The notes under the pieces: model-generated
The model's input: only the letters and a program-made list of their open reading frames with translations
Told to the model about the DNA's origin: nothing
Database searches by the model: none
Shown here: in pieces, positions 47,484 through 58,935 of the stretch
How the letters are laid out: the number at the start of each line of letters is the position of its first letter
Numbering within the stretch: the first letter of the stretch is position 1
Translations under genes and position numbers: made by a program
Assembly: GCF_034190915.1 (NCBI RefSeq)
Contig: NW_026947507.1
Span: 30,680,001-30,744,000, forward strand
Direction of reading: 5' to 3'
Length of the DNA stretch: 64,000 nucleotides
Source: Cavia porcellus
Lineage: Eukaryota; Chordata; Mammalia; Rodentia; Caviidae

Positions 47484-47570
47484 TTTTTTTTTTTTTTGTA
47501 CTGGGGATCAAACTTATGATCTCTCACTTGCCAGCAGAAACTTATGCCACTGAACTAAATCCCTGGCCCC
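47484..47570 (-). repeat. ID SINE, minus strand
   Basis: A T-rich tail followed by TACTGGGGATCAAACTTATG (B-box complement), CTTATGCCACTGAAC (complement of the GGCATAAG subfamily mark and A box) and CCCTGGCCCC at the 5' end. Flanks AGACTAAA (left) and AGGCTAAA (right) are a likely 8 bp target-site duplication with one change. Confidence 0.9.
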
Positions 47571-48539
47571 AGGCTAAACATTCTTAAATTCCTCTTTCAA
47601 TCCTTTTATTTTGACAACTTTTAGGAGCCCGTTTAAGTGAAGCAAAAGCCCTCAATAGCATTTTGGAGGGATGGCTTAAGTGCAGAAAGAACATTTTGGC
47701 AGAAGTCTTGTTTCTAAAAAGAGAAGAAACTTAGAGTAAAAATGCAATATCAGAATGGTTTTCAAATCATAAAGGGATTATTCTATAAATTATTATTTCA
47801 AATATTTCCATGTTTCTGTGAGTGTGCATGAGTTAGTACATAGCAAGTGATGATATAAAAGCATATTTCCTAATGTGGGTTTTAGATAAAAAATTTCAAT
47901 ATCCTGGACTCTTACAAATGCATACGGGTAGCAAGGAAGAAGAACAAGGGAGACTTCACACTGTTAACCAAGTAAGAGCAGCCTGAGGCGTGGAATAGTC
48001 AAACTATCAACCAGAGTGGAAGGAGGCACATTCATGTTTAATGAGATCTAAGATGAAACCAGGAGGTTCCACAGGAAAGAGGTTTTTGGGGTCAGTAAAG
48101 AATGCAATTTTAATTGGTGTTTGGATGAAACAGCCAAAGTTTTTAAACATTTGTGACCCATTGGGGAATAAAGTCATGTCATCAGGCGTACATAATTTAT
48201 ACAAAAATAGAAAGTAACACAGAAAGAAAATGAATAATAAAGACATGGCAGATCAAGAAAGTCCTTCAAAATGACAGAGTGGAGTATATTTGGAAACTTG
48301 AGCAAAATGGGAAATGTGAAGTCAGATCATAGGTATATGATGTTTAGGTCACTGGCAAGTAGTTAAAAATTTGTGGGTTTACTGGTGTGTAGATCAGAGA
48401 GATAGTGGCCAGTGAAATGGAAAATGCATTGTCAGGAATATAATAACAGATTTTAAGGGTCACAGAAAAATTATGACCTTTAAATTTCAAAGCAATGGCT
48501 TAAAATGCATTCTAAATGAGGCATATCAATCATTTGGAT
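47571..48539. other. Unique DNA
   Basis: No feature recognised. A 79-codon minus frame at 48007-48246 lacks any motif I know. Confidence 0.45.
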
Positions 48540-49190
48540 TGCACATAATCATTTCTCATTATTCTCACATTCTGTATTTGTGAATTCTGCTCCTTGCTAA
48601 AATTTATTGGTAACTTTAAAATCAATAAACTTGGCACTATGATGGTCGCATGTGACATGCACAGAGTGGCAAAGAATTTGAACTGCCTGTGAACGCATTT
48701 GCATCTGTTGCGAACTAGGCAACGCTTGCTTGTTTCGGTTCTCATGCATTGATCAAGCGTTCTTTTTGCAGCCTACTTAGTGCCACATTTTTAACTGTTT
48801 TGTGCTTGTTTTGGTGACTTCACTATAATGATCCCCAGCTGTAGCCCTGAAGGGCTGCTTCGTGTTCCCAAGGACATAGCAATACACACATAGAAAACTA
48901 TGTGTGTATGCAAGCTTTATTCAGGCTCAAACTATGGTGTTGATGGCTGTGAATCCAATGTTGATGTTAATGAATCAGCATTAATTAAGGTGTTAAAAAA
49001 CACATTTACAAAATGGTACATATTGATTGGGATGGAAAATTATAACCTGGTCATCATGATAAGCTACCTTAGTATTTTCTGCAGAAATAGTGGTTCAGGT
49101 TTGTTTATTTCACATTTGCAGTGACCATAAGACTACTATGAATGGCAAGAATTGACTTCGGTTTTAGGCAGACCACGTATAATGGACTAT
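48540..49190 (+). pseudogene. Tigger/pogo-type DNA transposon with transposase N-terminal relic
   Basis: The 5' part shows CGCATGTGACATGCACAGAG, GGCAAAGAATTTGAACTGCC and TTTAACTGTTTTGTGCTTG. Then comes a coding relic from the ATG at about 48828. The 74-codon frame at 48900-49124 carries CKLYSGSNYGVDGCESNV and then VNESALIK, which resembles the N-terminal helix-turn-helix (CENP-B/Psq-like) of Tigger transposases (pattern: KLxxGxSYxxVGxxFxVNESTI). A stop after the first 17 codons or so and a 6 bp insertion before VNES break it. The 3' side (GAATGGCAAGAATTGACTT, about 49139-49157) recalls the element's terminal region. Nonautonomous or internally deleted; not functional. Confidence 0.78.
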
Positions 49191-49874
49191 TGACATGGAA
49201 TATTGATAATCACTGAAGTGCACATTTTTTTCCGAAGGTTTCTATTTTGAAACAAAAATATATACTGTTTTTTCAGAAAAAATTTGAAGAAGTTTAAAAA
49301 TAGTTTAATCATTTATTATAGTTCCTTCAGATAATGAGCTACTCAAATATGGAATTTAGTATTTTTTAGACAATATTTTCAAAATTTTATGCTATATACA
49401 CCATAGATACTAGTGTACTTATTCCATCTGGGACTGCATCTTTAGTATAAATTTATTTTTTAAAAAATCAAGTCAATATTACACATGTTTCCTTAAGCCT
49501 TCTGGTTTTTTTTTTTGTCCAAATGTCTCCCTTTCCTACCTGCATTTCAGCAATAATGTCTATATCATCAACTTGGAAGGCTGGTAGAGAAGAGAAAATA
49601 CTTCAGAACAAGGAACTTTATGATAGGAGCCATGAAATAAAAATGTTTATGAGCAACTTTGTTGTAACTATGCCTTTGGAAACCTACAAAGAGAGTACAT
49701 GCAATGAAATAGTAAAGTTATCTCTGTATGAGTCCTATGATTTGACATATGACAGTCCTCAATATTTAATGTATAGCCTTCTGAGAAGTCAAAAGAGGTA
49801 CAGACTGTTCATTAGATTAACAGTCATTTAATAAACCAAATACATCTAAGTGAAATATCTATACAAAAGGTAGA
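49191..49874. other. Unique AT-rich DNA
   Basis: A 102-codon frame at 49523-49831 has no recognised family and is treated as chance. Confidence 0.4.
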
Positions 49875-50083
49875 AATATCTGGCACAGTGGCACACTCCT
49901 ATAACTCTGCTACTTGGAAGGCTGAGGCAGGAGGATTCGGGCTAGCATCTACAACTTAGCAAGACCTTATTTCAAAATAAAAGAGTTAAAAAAACCCAAA
50001 CCTAGCAATGTATCTCACTGAGAGAATGTTGCCCCACATATGTGAGCCCCTAGTTCAATGCTCAGTGTTAAGGAAAAATAAAA
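49875..50083 (+). repeat. B1-ID dimeric SINE, plus strand
   Basis: A B1 part (CTGGCACAGTGGCACACTCC, GGAAGGCTGAGGCAGGAGG, CTTAGCAAGACCTTATTTC), then an A-rich linker (AAAATAAAAGAGTTAAAAAAAC), then an ID part (CCTAGCAATGTATCTCACTG ... TAGTTCAATGCTCAGTG) and an A-rich end. This is the clearest example of the two-part SINE in the window. Confidence 0.88.
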
Positions 50084-52084
50084 ATGCCTGGAAAAAGGAA
50101 GAGAAATCAGATGAAGAATGCAGAATCATTAGATTCTGAGCCAAAGTTGCTCAAGAAAGCCATAGTCCCTGACTCTCAGAAAGTGTTTGATATCAAATGC
50201 ACCTTGTTAGTCTGGGGAGGGCTTCATTATGCAGCACACATAACAAGTATTGCTCTTAGTTATAATTTGGCATCAGACATTTCAGCATCATTACTTATAA
50301 TGCTCATGGGTGACTTGTGGGAAGTAATTAAAACAACATTATTACTAAAATTTCAGAGTTGTCAGAACATTAGGAAGATCCTATTCCTAAGGGCATTACT
50401 TTTGTCCTTTCTGGAACATTCAGTACAAAAAAATAGAACACAAGTTCTTAAGTAGTGCTGCATCCTCTCATACAAAAGGCTGGATGTGAAGCAGAGGAAG
50501 AACCTGGGACTGTCTTTGTCGAATTCTGCACATTCTTCACTCTTTTAACTTTTTAAAAAACTAAATAACAGAGAAAAATGAGCCACATTGTAAACATTAT
50601 TCCCAAATGTTCTGAATCCTTAGCACTTCTCCAAGGCAGTGAAAAGAGTAGGATTGATTTTAGGTTAGGCTCAATGCTTTCCTGAAATTTCCATACTTTT
50701 GTAATGGATCTAGAATTTTTAGACTTAGGTGAATTAGGACAACTGTGTTCTGAAGAGTGAATAGCTATATTTTGCATATTTTTGGTATGTAGCTGCTAAG
50801 CATCTAGGATTTGGAATTTGTGATACATGGGAATGGGGACTATTCCTATGGTTCTTGTGTGTGAAGACAGGCGCTAAGCTGGATATAATTAGGAATGTTT
50901 TCCTGGAAAGCCTAAATGTGAGAAGAGAATGATCTGAGTGACAGAAAGGTGAAGGCTGGGAAAGATAGAAAATGTTCAGATGGATGGCACAGGAGGGGAA
51001 AGTATTGTAAAGGAAAGAAGATTGAAACCACATCGGAGCAGAAAAGAACAGAGTGCACAGTGATGACTATCTCAGGTTGATTTAAGGTATAATGAAATTT
51101 CTTTGGCTAAGAAATCACTTTTTATGTTAGATCATGTACAAACAGAGACTATCAGAGTCTGTTGCTCAGCAGAAATTCAATTGCAACAGCAGAAGTGGAT
51201 TCTGGTGAGAGCAGGTTAAGTGGACTCGTTTCCATTTTGTTTATTGATAGTGCAGATATTTGTAAAAGTTTTGTATCTATCTTTGATTTAAGGTCTTAGG
51301 TTGCCTGAAAGTCACATATTTTCACTGTATGTTTCTGTGCATTTAAAATATTAAAGATAATTAGATACACTATCCAAACATGAAAAGGCTTGTTCCAAGT
51401 CAATCCTCTAAAAATTTCGTTGTCTTTATCCCTGACAACTGCCCTTAGAGACAAAGGGAGGAAAGAAGAAAAGAAAGTAAAAAATGATCAAAACTTGATA
51501 ACTGTATGTCCAGTTTCTCATAATAAGAATCTTGGCTATATATTGCAAACATATACTAATAAAAAGTTAAAAATTAAATTCAAAACAGAAAAAGTGTTTT
51601 AAAGATTTTATGAAGGGAAACAGGACAAGCAGGCTGGAACCCTGTGTTGGTCATCTGTGTATCTACTACAGAAAAGATGTATATTCATTGTGTCACATCT
51701 GGGCTTACACTTGGAAGGATGTGACATTGACATTAGCAGATTAATGAGACACCAATTGCAGGAGAGTGAACAAGACGGAGATTCAGCTCTCAGTACTTCT
51801 GAGAGCAGAATGGAAACTAGTTACGGGAGTGTTACCAGAAAGGAAGAGTTAAAAGAGTAGATCTACTGGTAACAATTTATTCATTTATTCAACATTCTTA
51901 CAGAGATACAATAAATAACAAATATTATATTATAGTGCTGGTTGCAAGAGTCTTACTTTTTAGGTGCTTGAAAACTTCTTATGCAGGGTCAGGATTCTTC
52001 AAAAAACAGAACTTAGCCTGTGAATGGGATTCAGATTTTGCAGAGGTAGGGGATTAGAAGGAACTTCAAAAGATACTCAGAATG
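50084..52084. other. Unique DNA with a 123-codon frame of unknown meaning
   Basis: The frame at 50084-50455 starts in the A-rich tail of the SINE. Its N-terminal run of Lys/Arg codons comes from that tail and adjoining A-rich DNA; the rest is mixed hydrophobic residues with no domain recognised. Other frames (50553-51033 minus, 51657-51860 plus) are equally featureless. Confidence 0.4.
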
Positions 52085-52092
52085 CTGAGTCA

Positions 52093-52186
52093 GGGCCAGG
52101 GATTTAGCTCAGTGGCACAGTGCCTACCTGGCAAGTGTGAGGTCATGAGTTCAATTCCCCAGTCAAAAAAAAAAAAAAGAAAGAAA
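52093..52186 (+). repeat. ID SINE, plus strand, full-length
   Basis: GGGCCAGGGATTTAGCTCAG with the A box TAGCTCAGTGG, GCCTACCTGGCAAGTGTGAGG-like anticodon region, B box GAGTTCAATTCC, and an A14 tail with a GAAAGAAA end. Flanks CTGAGTCA (52085-52092) and CTAAGTCA (52187-52194) form an 8 bp target-site duplication with one change. Confidence 0.93.
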
Positions 52187-52194
52187 CTAAGTCA

Positions 52195-54384
52195 AACTTG
52201 AATTAACTATTATAGAAGTTGTATAAAATGGGCCACACTGCAGTCAAAGGTGTGAGTGTTTCTTTGTGTGCATGTATGATTGTGTAACTACTACTGCATT
52301 TTATACTGAAATTGAAGATACAGATAGAGCTGTGTAAAATTTCTTACATTTTCTTTGACCAGACAAGAGAAGGATATTTTATTTCATACTTGGTTGAAAT
52401 CCAGTATAACACAGGAGAAAATATTTTTGATATGATGCAATTGAAAGCATGGAGTTTTAAATTAAATACATTAAACATACTGTTCACAGAGCATAGGAGT
52501 AACCATGTGTTAAATACATTGTTATTAAAGACTATAAATCAATTAATCATTGTGTATATACCAATGATGAATTAGTGGTTTATAAATGGTACTTCAAACC
52601 TTCAGGGTAAGAGATTTAGGGACTTGTATTTTTGATTCGTGGCTATCATTGACTGATGCTAATAATTTTATGCCTGGTCCTTTCATTGAAATGAAAGTCT
52701 TGTATGGTCCTGGTTAGCACATGAGGTATAACATACTTTCCGATGACCATTGTGTGTCTGTGCAGAGAGGATATGATTTTATAAACACAGGGACACCTAA
52801 ATATATCCAAGTATATCCAACAATAGTCTCGGGTATAGTATTTAAGCATTGTGAAGAGTTCATTGTAGTTACATAGCAATGGACATAAATGTAGTATGAT
52901 AACTCTTTATATTGGCCTTCAAAATTAGCAATCATTTTTGTTCAGCATTCAAGTGAAGTCCCTGATTAAAACCAAAAGATGATGAATGAAAATGATGTTG
53001 CTTGATTATAATTAGATTTTACTAAATTTAGTGCTGACTCTGTTCTTTGTGAACTAATCAAGCTTGTCATGTGGGTAGTTGTCTCCTCTTCTTTAGAATA
53101 GATACTAAACAAATCAAATGTCATGATGATTTAATTCCAAAATTCCTCACTGGACACTTATTCTATTAAATACTTAGTATCTTTATATGAGTTAACTCAG
53201 GATGTCTATTGATGATATGATTAGGGGTCATTCAATTATTTTGATTGTAATTACAGTGGGAACGAAGGCAAGTTGTCCCTGATCAGCCATAAGGGCCTGA
53301 ACACAGAGTTGAAGAGGTATTTAAGAACACATTCTCCTGTCAGAATGAATTACTCTCATTTACCTTTATGAGTTTGACCTATAATATCAGAGATTCAGAG
53401 GAAATTGTACAGAAGGAACACATTCTTCTAAGAATTTAATGTTGGATATTTATGTGTAACATGGGCTAACAGCTAGAAGCAAAAGACAGAACATTATGGT
53501 CTGAAACACCATGAATTTTGATTCCTAGCTCTTAGTTCTCTATTACATGTCAAAATACTTACATTTATTCATAATTCTCTAGCTTTGTCCTCCCTCTCAG
53601 GAGTACATGCGTGTTAAACTCTCCATAGTGCTCATTTCACACACTTCTGCTAAAATTAAGAGATGACGTGAACCAAATTTGAACAGTTTACATATTAGGT
53701 TTTTTTTTCTTGATTCATATTACCAAAGTATGGCTGAGGGGTAAAAGAGAATGTGACCTTCTAGAATCTAACAACTGAGGTTTTTCAACTTTAGTTCACT
53801 TATAAAAACAGACCATTTTTTCATTAACGGAATTATGAAAGAAGCCACATTCATAATATGTCAGGAATTCTATGGAAGAAATTTCTGTTGGCTGCTGGAT
53901 TAGGGAGTCTGCACTTTTCTTCCCCTTCAAAACATTTGATTGTTTTTTTTCTTTGAGCAAGGAACTCCCCAATCTTACATTTTTCCTCCATCAAAGCAAC
54001 CGAGAAAAAGTGATACAAATAGAATTTGTAGAAAAGTCGACAACTTGAAGTAAACGTGTCAGTTCTTTATGTTCATCATTTAAAATCCTGGACTTTTATA
54101 TTCATCCACATTCTTTTCACTAAGAGGGAATTTTTGTGACTGTAAGGAGAAAAAAGTTTTTAATGCATTTGCATTCTATTTTTATATGTCTATTGTCCTC
54201 AGATTTCTAAGCAGCAATGCTTTTAGGAATAGGAAAATTGTGATTTAGAAATCAAAAATCTTAATACTGAGCTTGTTTGAATTAATAATTCTTTATTGCT
54301 TCACAATCAGAACATTGTATGTGTATTAAGGAAAAAATATATTTAACTCTTTATCCAAGAAAAAAAGCAGAGGTAGCATATAAT
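52195..54384. other. Unique AT-rich DNA
   Basis: No exon, repeat family or RNA gene recognised over about 2.2 kb. Frames of 73-87 codons lack motifs. Confidence 0.45.
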
Positions 54385-54560
54385 ATATTAGTTATTTTTT
54401 GTGCATGACAAGTTATAGACTTAGCAACTCAGAACAACTGAGGAGTGCTTTAGCAGAGTGCTTCTGGGTAAGCAGATCTTCTGCAGTTTTATTCAAACCT
54501 GATCTGAACTTGGATGATGTTCTCCACTTTTAAAAGTCACTCAGGTGATCGTTGAAGAAA
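54385..54560 (-). mobile_element. Possible MLT1 LTR 3' fragment, minus strand
   Basis: GTGCATGACAAGTTATAGAC, TTAGCAACTCAGAACAAC, GCTTCTGGGTAAGCAGATC and CACTCAGGTGATCGTTG follow the order of an MLT1-type LTR end in reverse. Much diverged. Confidence 0.4.
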
Positions 54561-54840
54561 CTTTCCATAACGATGCTTATGACATTGCGGTTATGTTTGC
54601 CTAACATAATCTAAAAAGAGTATGCAAAGAAAACCACAGAAACACAAAGATGCCTTCTATGTTTGAGTCATTAAAATGCAATCAGCATTTCAACTTTATT
54701 CTGTTCATTGTTAAAAGTCAAACACTAAGTCTAGTCACATTCAGGGGAGGTTAGTAAGGACTTACTCTCCAAGGGAAACGTTTCAAAAGAATTTTTGGAT
54801 GTTTTTGAAATTATGGGATTGTCCTGTGATGATTAATAAC

Positions 54841-55200
54841 TGTGGTATGGTTTGAACCATGGGGTCAGCTCTGAAATTCATGGCGAAACAGTCTCCAATG
54901 TAAATATGTTTGGAATGTGGCTTTTAAAAGGTGAAGGGACTCAGCTTTTCTCAGAAAGGGCTTGGAACCTTGCAGAAAACATTTCAGAGGACAAGTTCAT
55001 CTTGTCTGCCGCATCTGTCACGAAAGAACATTTTGTCCCTTGATGAAGACACAAAAACACCGCCTCACCAGACACTAAAATGCCAGTGCCTTGACCTCGG
55101 ACTTCCCAGCAGCCAGAAATGCAAGAAATAAATTTCTCTTTTTTTTAAATAAATAATTTAGTCGGATATTTTGTGGCAGCAGCACAAACAAACTTGGAGA
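54841..55200 (+). mobile_element. MaLR (MST/MLT1-like) solo LTR, plus strand
   Basis: TGTGGTATGGTTTGAACC at the 5' end, AATATGTTTGGAATGTGGC, CTTTTAAAAGGTGAAGGG, AAAATGCCAGTGCCTTGACC, TCGGACTTCCCAGCAGCC, then the polyadenylation signal in GCAAGAAATAAATTTC (55124-55139) and a GTGGCAGCAGCACAAACAAAC end. Nearly full length. It is the only recognised LTR on the plus strand. The 63- and 66-codon frames inside are not genes. Confidence 0.87.
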
Positions 55201-56021
55201 CCTCCATTTAGTAAGAACTTAGGGCAGTGAATGCTATCAGCAAATCTAGTTGTTTATTACTTCATCTATGTCACAAATTTGCTCATCACATACTCAAAAA
55301 GCTGTGGTGTTCCTTTTTTCCGACGATGTCGCTCAGGGTTCTGATTTGAGTATCACTTTTTAATCCTTTGATTTAACCATGGGACAGTAATGTGATCTTT
55401 TATGCACTGCTCTATCTTTTTTCTTTTCTGCTTATTGAAGTGGAATGTAGTCTACTACCTTTGTTCGTTTTTCCTTACCTAGAGTCAGTAGATTTCCATT
55501 ATGCAATTCACATGATCTATTTTTTTTTTTTTCAGGAAACCCTGAATGAAAGGGCTAAAATTCAGAACTGTGTCAGTTCTATTTGATATCTGAGAAAAGG
55601 AAATTCCGAAGAACCATTAATGCTCTCTGCTGTTCTTTATTTTAATTATTAAAATGTAAGGGAAAGTCAAATATACTACAGAGTTTATTTCTCATGGGTG
55701 TTTTAAGATTAATGCAAACTGTTTATGTAAACCTGATAGATTTGACCATAATTCAATTTGTGACTTCAATAGTGAACAAAATGATTCCATATGCTGATTA
55801 GCTACTAGAAAGAACTTTTAAAAGTAAAAGCTATTACTATGATAATTGCCCAAGAAGAAAGCTACTAATTATAATATTCCATTTAATCAAATTAAAGGAA
55901 ACACATTTAATTCAATCCCTAGCTATTCATTAATAAATTTAAGGCTTTTAAACTTAATAGGGTCAAATAAATAGCATAAAGTGACAGTAAAGCAAATTCA
56001 GTCTCATGTTGTTGAAAGGAA
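55201..56021. other. Unique AT-rich DNA, ATTA-rich at 55760-55960
   Basis: No exon or repeat family. The stretch at 55780-55960 is dense in homeodomain-type ATTA/TAAT words without simple repetition. Confidence 0.4.
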
Positions 56022-56030
56022 AATGTGTAC
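56022..56030. repeat. Left 9 bp target-site duplication (AATGTGTAC)
   Basis: Identical to 56150-56158. Confidence 0.9.
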
Positions 56031-56149
56031 CTCTTTTTCTTCTTCTTCTTCTTCTTTTTTTTTTTTTTTTTTTTGGTACCAGGAATCAAACTCACAACTA
56101 CATGCTTGCAAGGCAGGCACTTATGCCGCTGAGCTAAATCTGCAGCCCC
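56031..56149 (-). repeat. ID SINE, minus strand, with TTC/T tail
   Basis: The tail appears as (TTC)n plus a run of about 20 T at 56031-56074. GGTACCAGGAATCAAACTC (B-box complement), GCTTGCAAGGCAGGCACTTATGCC (complement of the TGC anticodon arm and GGCATAAG mark, positions 56104-56127) and GCTGAGCTAAATCTGCAGCCCC (A box to 5' end) follow. Perfect 9 bp flanking duplications show the exact insertion limits. A 145-codon plus frame runs through it and is not a gene. Confidence 0.95.
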
Positions 56150-56158
56150 AATGTGTAC
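56150..56158. repeat. Right 9 bp target-site duplication (AATGTGTAC)
   Basis: Identical to 56022-56030. Confidence 0.9.
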
Positions 56159-58770
56159 TGCTTAAATTAAGCTGGACTCTCAGTGAATCTAGACTACATG
56201 ATTTGGTCAACTCAAAGGCTGGTAAACTCATTGAACTTTGTCATGTTACCACCATTGCCATCATCCTTAGATATTTATTGAAACTTTATTACATCAGTGA
56301 TATATTGCATTCATTCCATAATTTAATTATAAAACTTGCCTATAAAATAAGTTTCCTTAATATTTACATGTCACCAGTGAGAACATGGAAATATGTAATG
56401 ATTAAGAGGGTGATCTAAGATCACATTTCCAGGAAGCAATGTTTCCTATGTTATTAATTACTCTGTTAAATCTTCATTTGCATGATTGTGCCTCCCTTGT
56501 GTATGACACTCCCTCTACTAGGTTGCTGCCACACTTTCTATCACAGCATAAAGAGTATTTATCTTCTCAAATCCTTGGTAAAGGGGTCTTACAATTTTTA
56601 AGTGTACAGTTAAATATTTTTAAAATAAGTAAACTTGGACAGACACCCTAGCACAAAGTGACAAATAGCTAAGATCTCAAGAAGACTTTTCCTGCTTTCC
56701 CATTCTAGAAGATTAAGAAAAAATTTTTTAATATAATAACACTCAAGGTGCACAGTGGTTTGGCTAGTCTATTGCATTTTAATACTGCTGCTTTTGTCCA
56801 CATCTTCAACCCTCCTGAAGATGTGTTCTTATATGAAATAGCAGTGAAAGGTACTGTCTCCAAATCCTGTGAAATCATGACATGCTAAGTTATAGCTCTG
56901 GAGCAATTTCCAAAAAGTTTCTTGTGCAGTGCTCCTTGGTTGCAGTGATGTTTAATATGATTATAAAAATGTAGGAAAGAAGGAAAAAAAAATTCCATCT
57001 CTATTTACTGACAACTACTTTTATTTTATCTACCAATTCCGTGGGGGAAAATGGTGCTGTAATTAAATCTGCATTATATATTTCTGGTAAGATACCTCTT
57101 TGGCTCATTGGCTACACTTTCTGTCAGCTATTATAGATCATCATCTTTTATCAAGAAGCAAGTTAATGTCAGAGAGAGTAAGATGAAGGAATGAGAACAG
57201 AAGAACATAGTCATTTAAATTAGTTAATGGCTATTTGGAATGTATTTTTCTGTATTCATTATACATTAAATAAGGTTTGTATGTATGGGGTATTAAAAAT
57301 ACAAACATTTGCACGTATCTGTACATGTGTACACACGTATTTTATATGTATATATGTGTATTATTAAGCATTTTAAAATTCTGACTTCTTTATAATCTAT
57401 TTTCTTTCACTTTCGGTTTTTGTTTTTGCACTAAATTTTCAAAGAATCTATTGGTCCAAGCTTGCATCTCATTGTGACTTTTATTTGTATTTAATCTTCT
57501 ACTCAACCTGTTGTTTGCTTATTTACTATTTACTAACTCACTTTTAAGCAAATAGTGTGCCCATCCCTAAAATAACACTAGTGGCTTTATCCTTTCAGAC
57601 CAATTCACAGTTGATGGATAGGGATGACTTCTTATAAATAGCTCTGAAGATATTAATCTATATTTACTTATTTTTTCCTTTTACTCTTTACTCCCTCTCA
57701 TTTTCAAGGTCTAGAATGTTTGTGTGTCAAATTTGTAAATGATAGCCAAACTTCTATTATTTTTAATGTTTAGTTTCTCCAAAATTTTGATATTTGGAGA
57801 AGATTTTTTCATGTTAGTTCTTAAAATGTACACAGAATTTTGGGGAAAGATTAAAAAGAATTATGTAAGATTATACTGAAGTAGTTAAGATGCATAAGGT
57901 ACTTTTAAAAATAAGTGTAAATGCATTGGTAGAACAAAAAATTACCAGTCATCTGTTCTGTTTCAGACAATGTCCTAAACCAAGATAAAAAGCTGATTAA
58001 AAGGGAAAAGAGGAATGGGTACTAGGAAGCAGATGAATGCGTGGGTGTAAGTGATAAATGGTAGTAAATGGAAGAGTTCTGTACCGTTACTCTGTTTCTT
58101 GTACTCTGGCGGTATCTTTCTTTCTTGCACTAAGTCAGTATTGACTTAAAAATAGTTCAATAGCATACACACATCGTGTTCATGACAAGGTTATTTATTT
58201 GCAGAACTGATGTCAATGCACGTGGCAGTGGATAGCACCAGTGGATAGACTTTGCTTCTGTTAGTATGTTGCAGGGAGTCCTAGCTGTCAACCTCACATG
58301 TGGAGTCTCTGAAACATGCAAATGCATGGTGCACAGGTTAATTTTTGGTTCAGAACAGAAGAAATGGAGGGCTATTTTCTGATAGGCATCTTGAATTGAG
58401 AATCACTGGCCTATGCAGAACAGTAGGGCAAAAGGATAAGAAAAAAGAATAAGAAAAAAAAAATCAATACAATGAAATGACGGATCATAAATGGTGAGGT
58501 TGATTGTGCAAAGCGGATTCCGTAATAGTTGGTTATGCAGCTATAGATTATGGAAAGCCCCTACAGTTGTCATGTCTTCTTGTATTATACAGCACCATAA
58601 ATTAGCTCCCTACAAGGTAGAAGAACTTTGAAACTCACTTCAGATAAGGAAACATCAAAGACAGAAAATAATATTTATGGTTAAATTTGTGGGAGGTTAT
58701 TCAGCCAGTGAGATAATTTCAGTAAATGTTTATACGTGATAATTTTGTGAACAATCTGAAGTATGTTTAA
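56159..58770. other. Unique AT-rich DNA
   Basis: About 2.6 kb without recognised exon or RNA. The words TTGAGAATCACTGG at about 58396 resemble the terminal repeat of Charlie-type hAT elements (TTGAGAACCACTG), but no partner end is seen. Confidence 0.4.
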
Positions 58771-58935
58771 TGTATAAGACACATTTTTCACCCATCCATA
58801 CCACTTTGCATTCCCTCTAGTAATATGTATAAGGTTCCAACTGCTGCTCATTCTCACCAACACTTGGTTTTGACCATTTAAAAAAATTTTCAACCATTCT
58901 AATATGCATATAGATATAAAAATGTGGATATTCCT
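58771..58935 (-). mobile_element. Old L1 fragment, minus strand
   Basis: CCATACCACTTTGCATTCCC, GTTCCAACTGCTGCTCATTCTC, CACCAACACTTGGTTTTGACC and AACCATTCTAATATGC are the reverse complement of a conserved old-L1 block, continuous in the expected order. The 116-codon minus frame over this stretch is a shadow. Confidence 0.68.

Noticed and set aside
55981..56418. 145-codon plus-strand frame, the longest in the window
   Set aside because: Its Ser/Phe run is the TTC/T tail of a minus-strand ID SINE, and it reads straight through that SINE.
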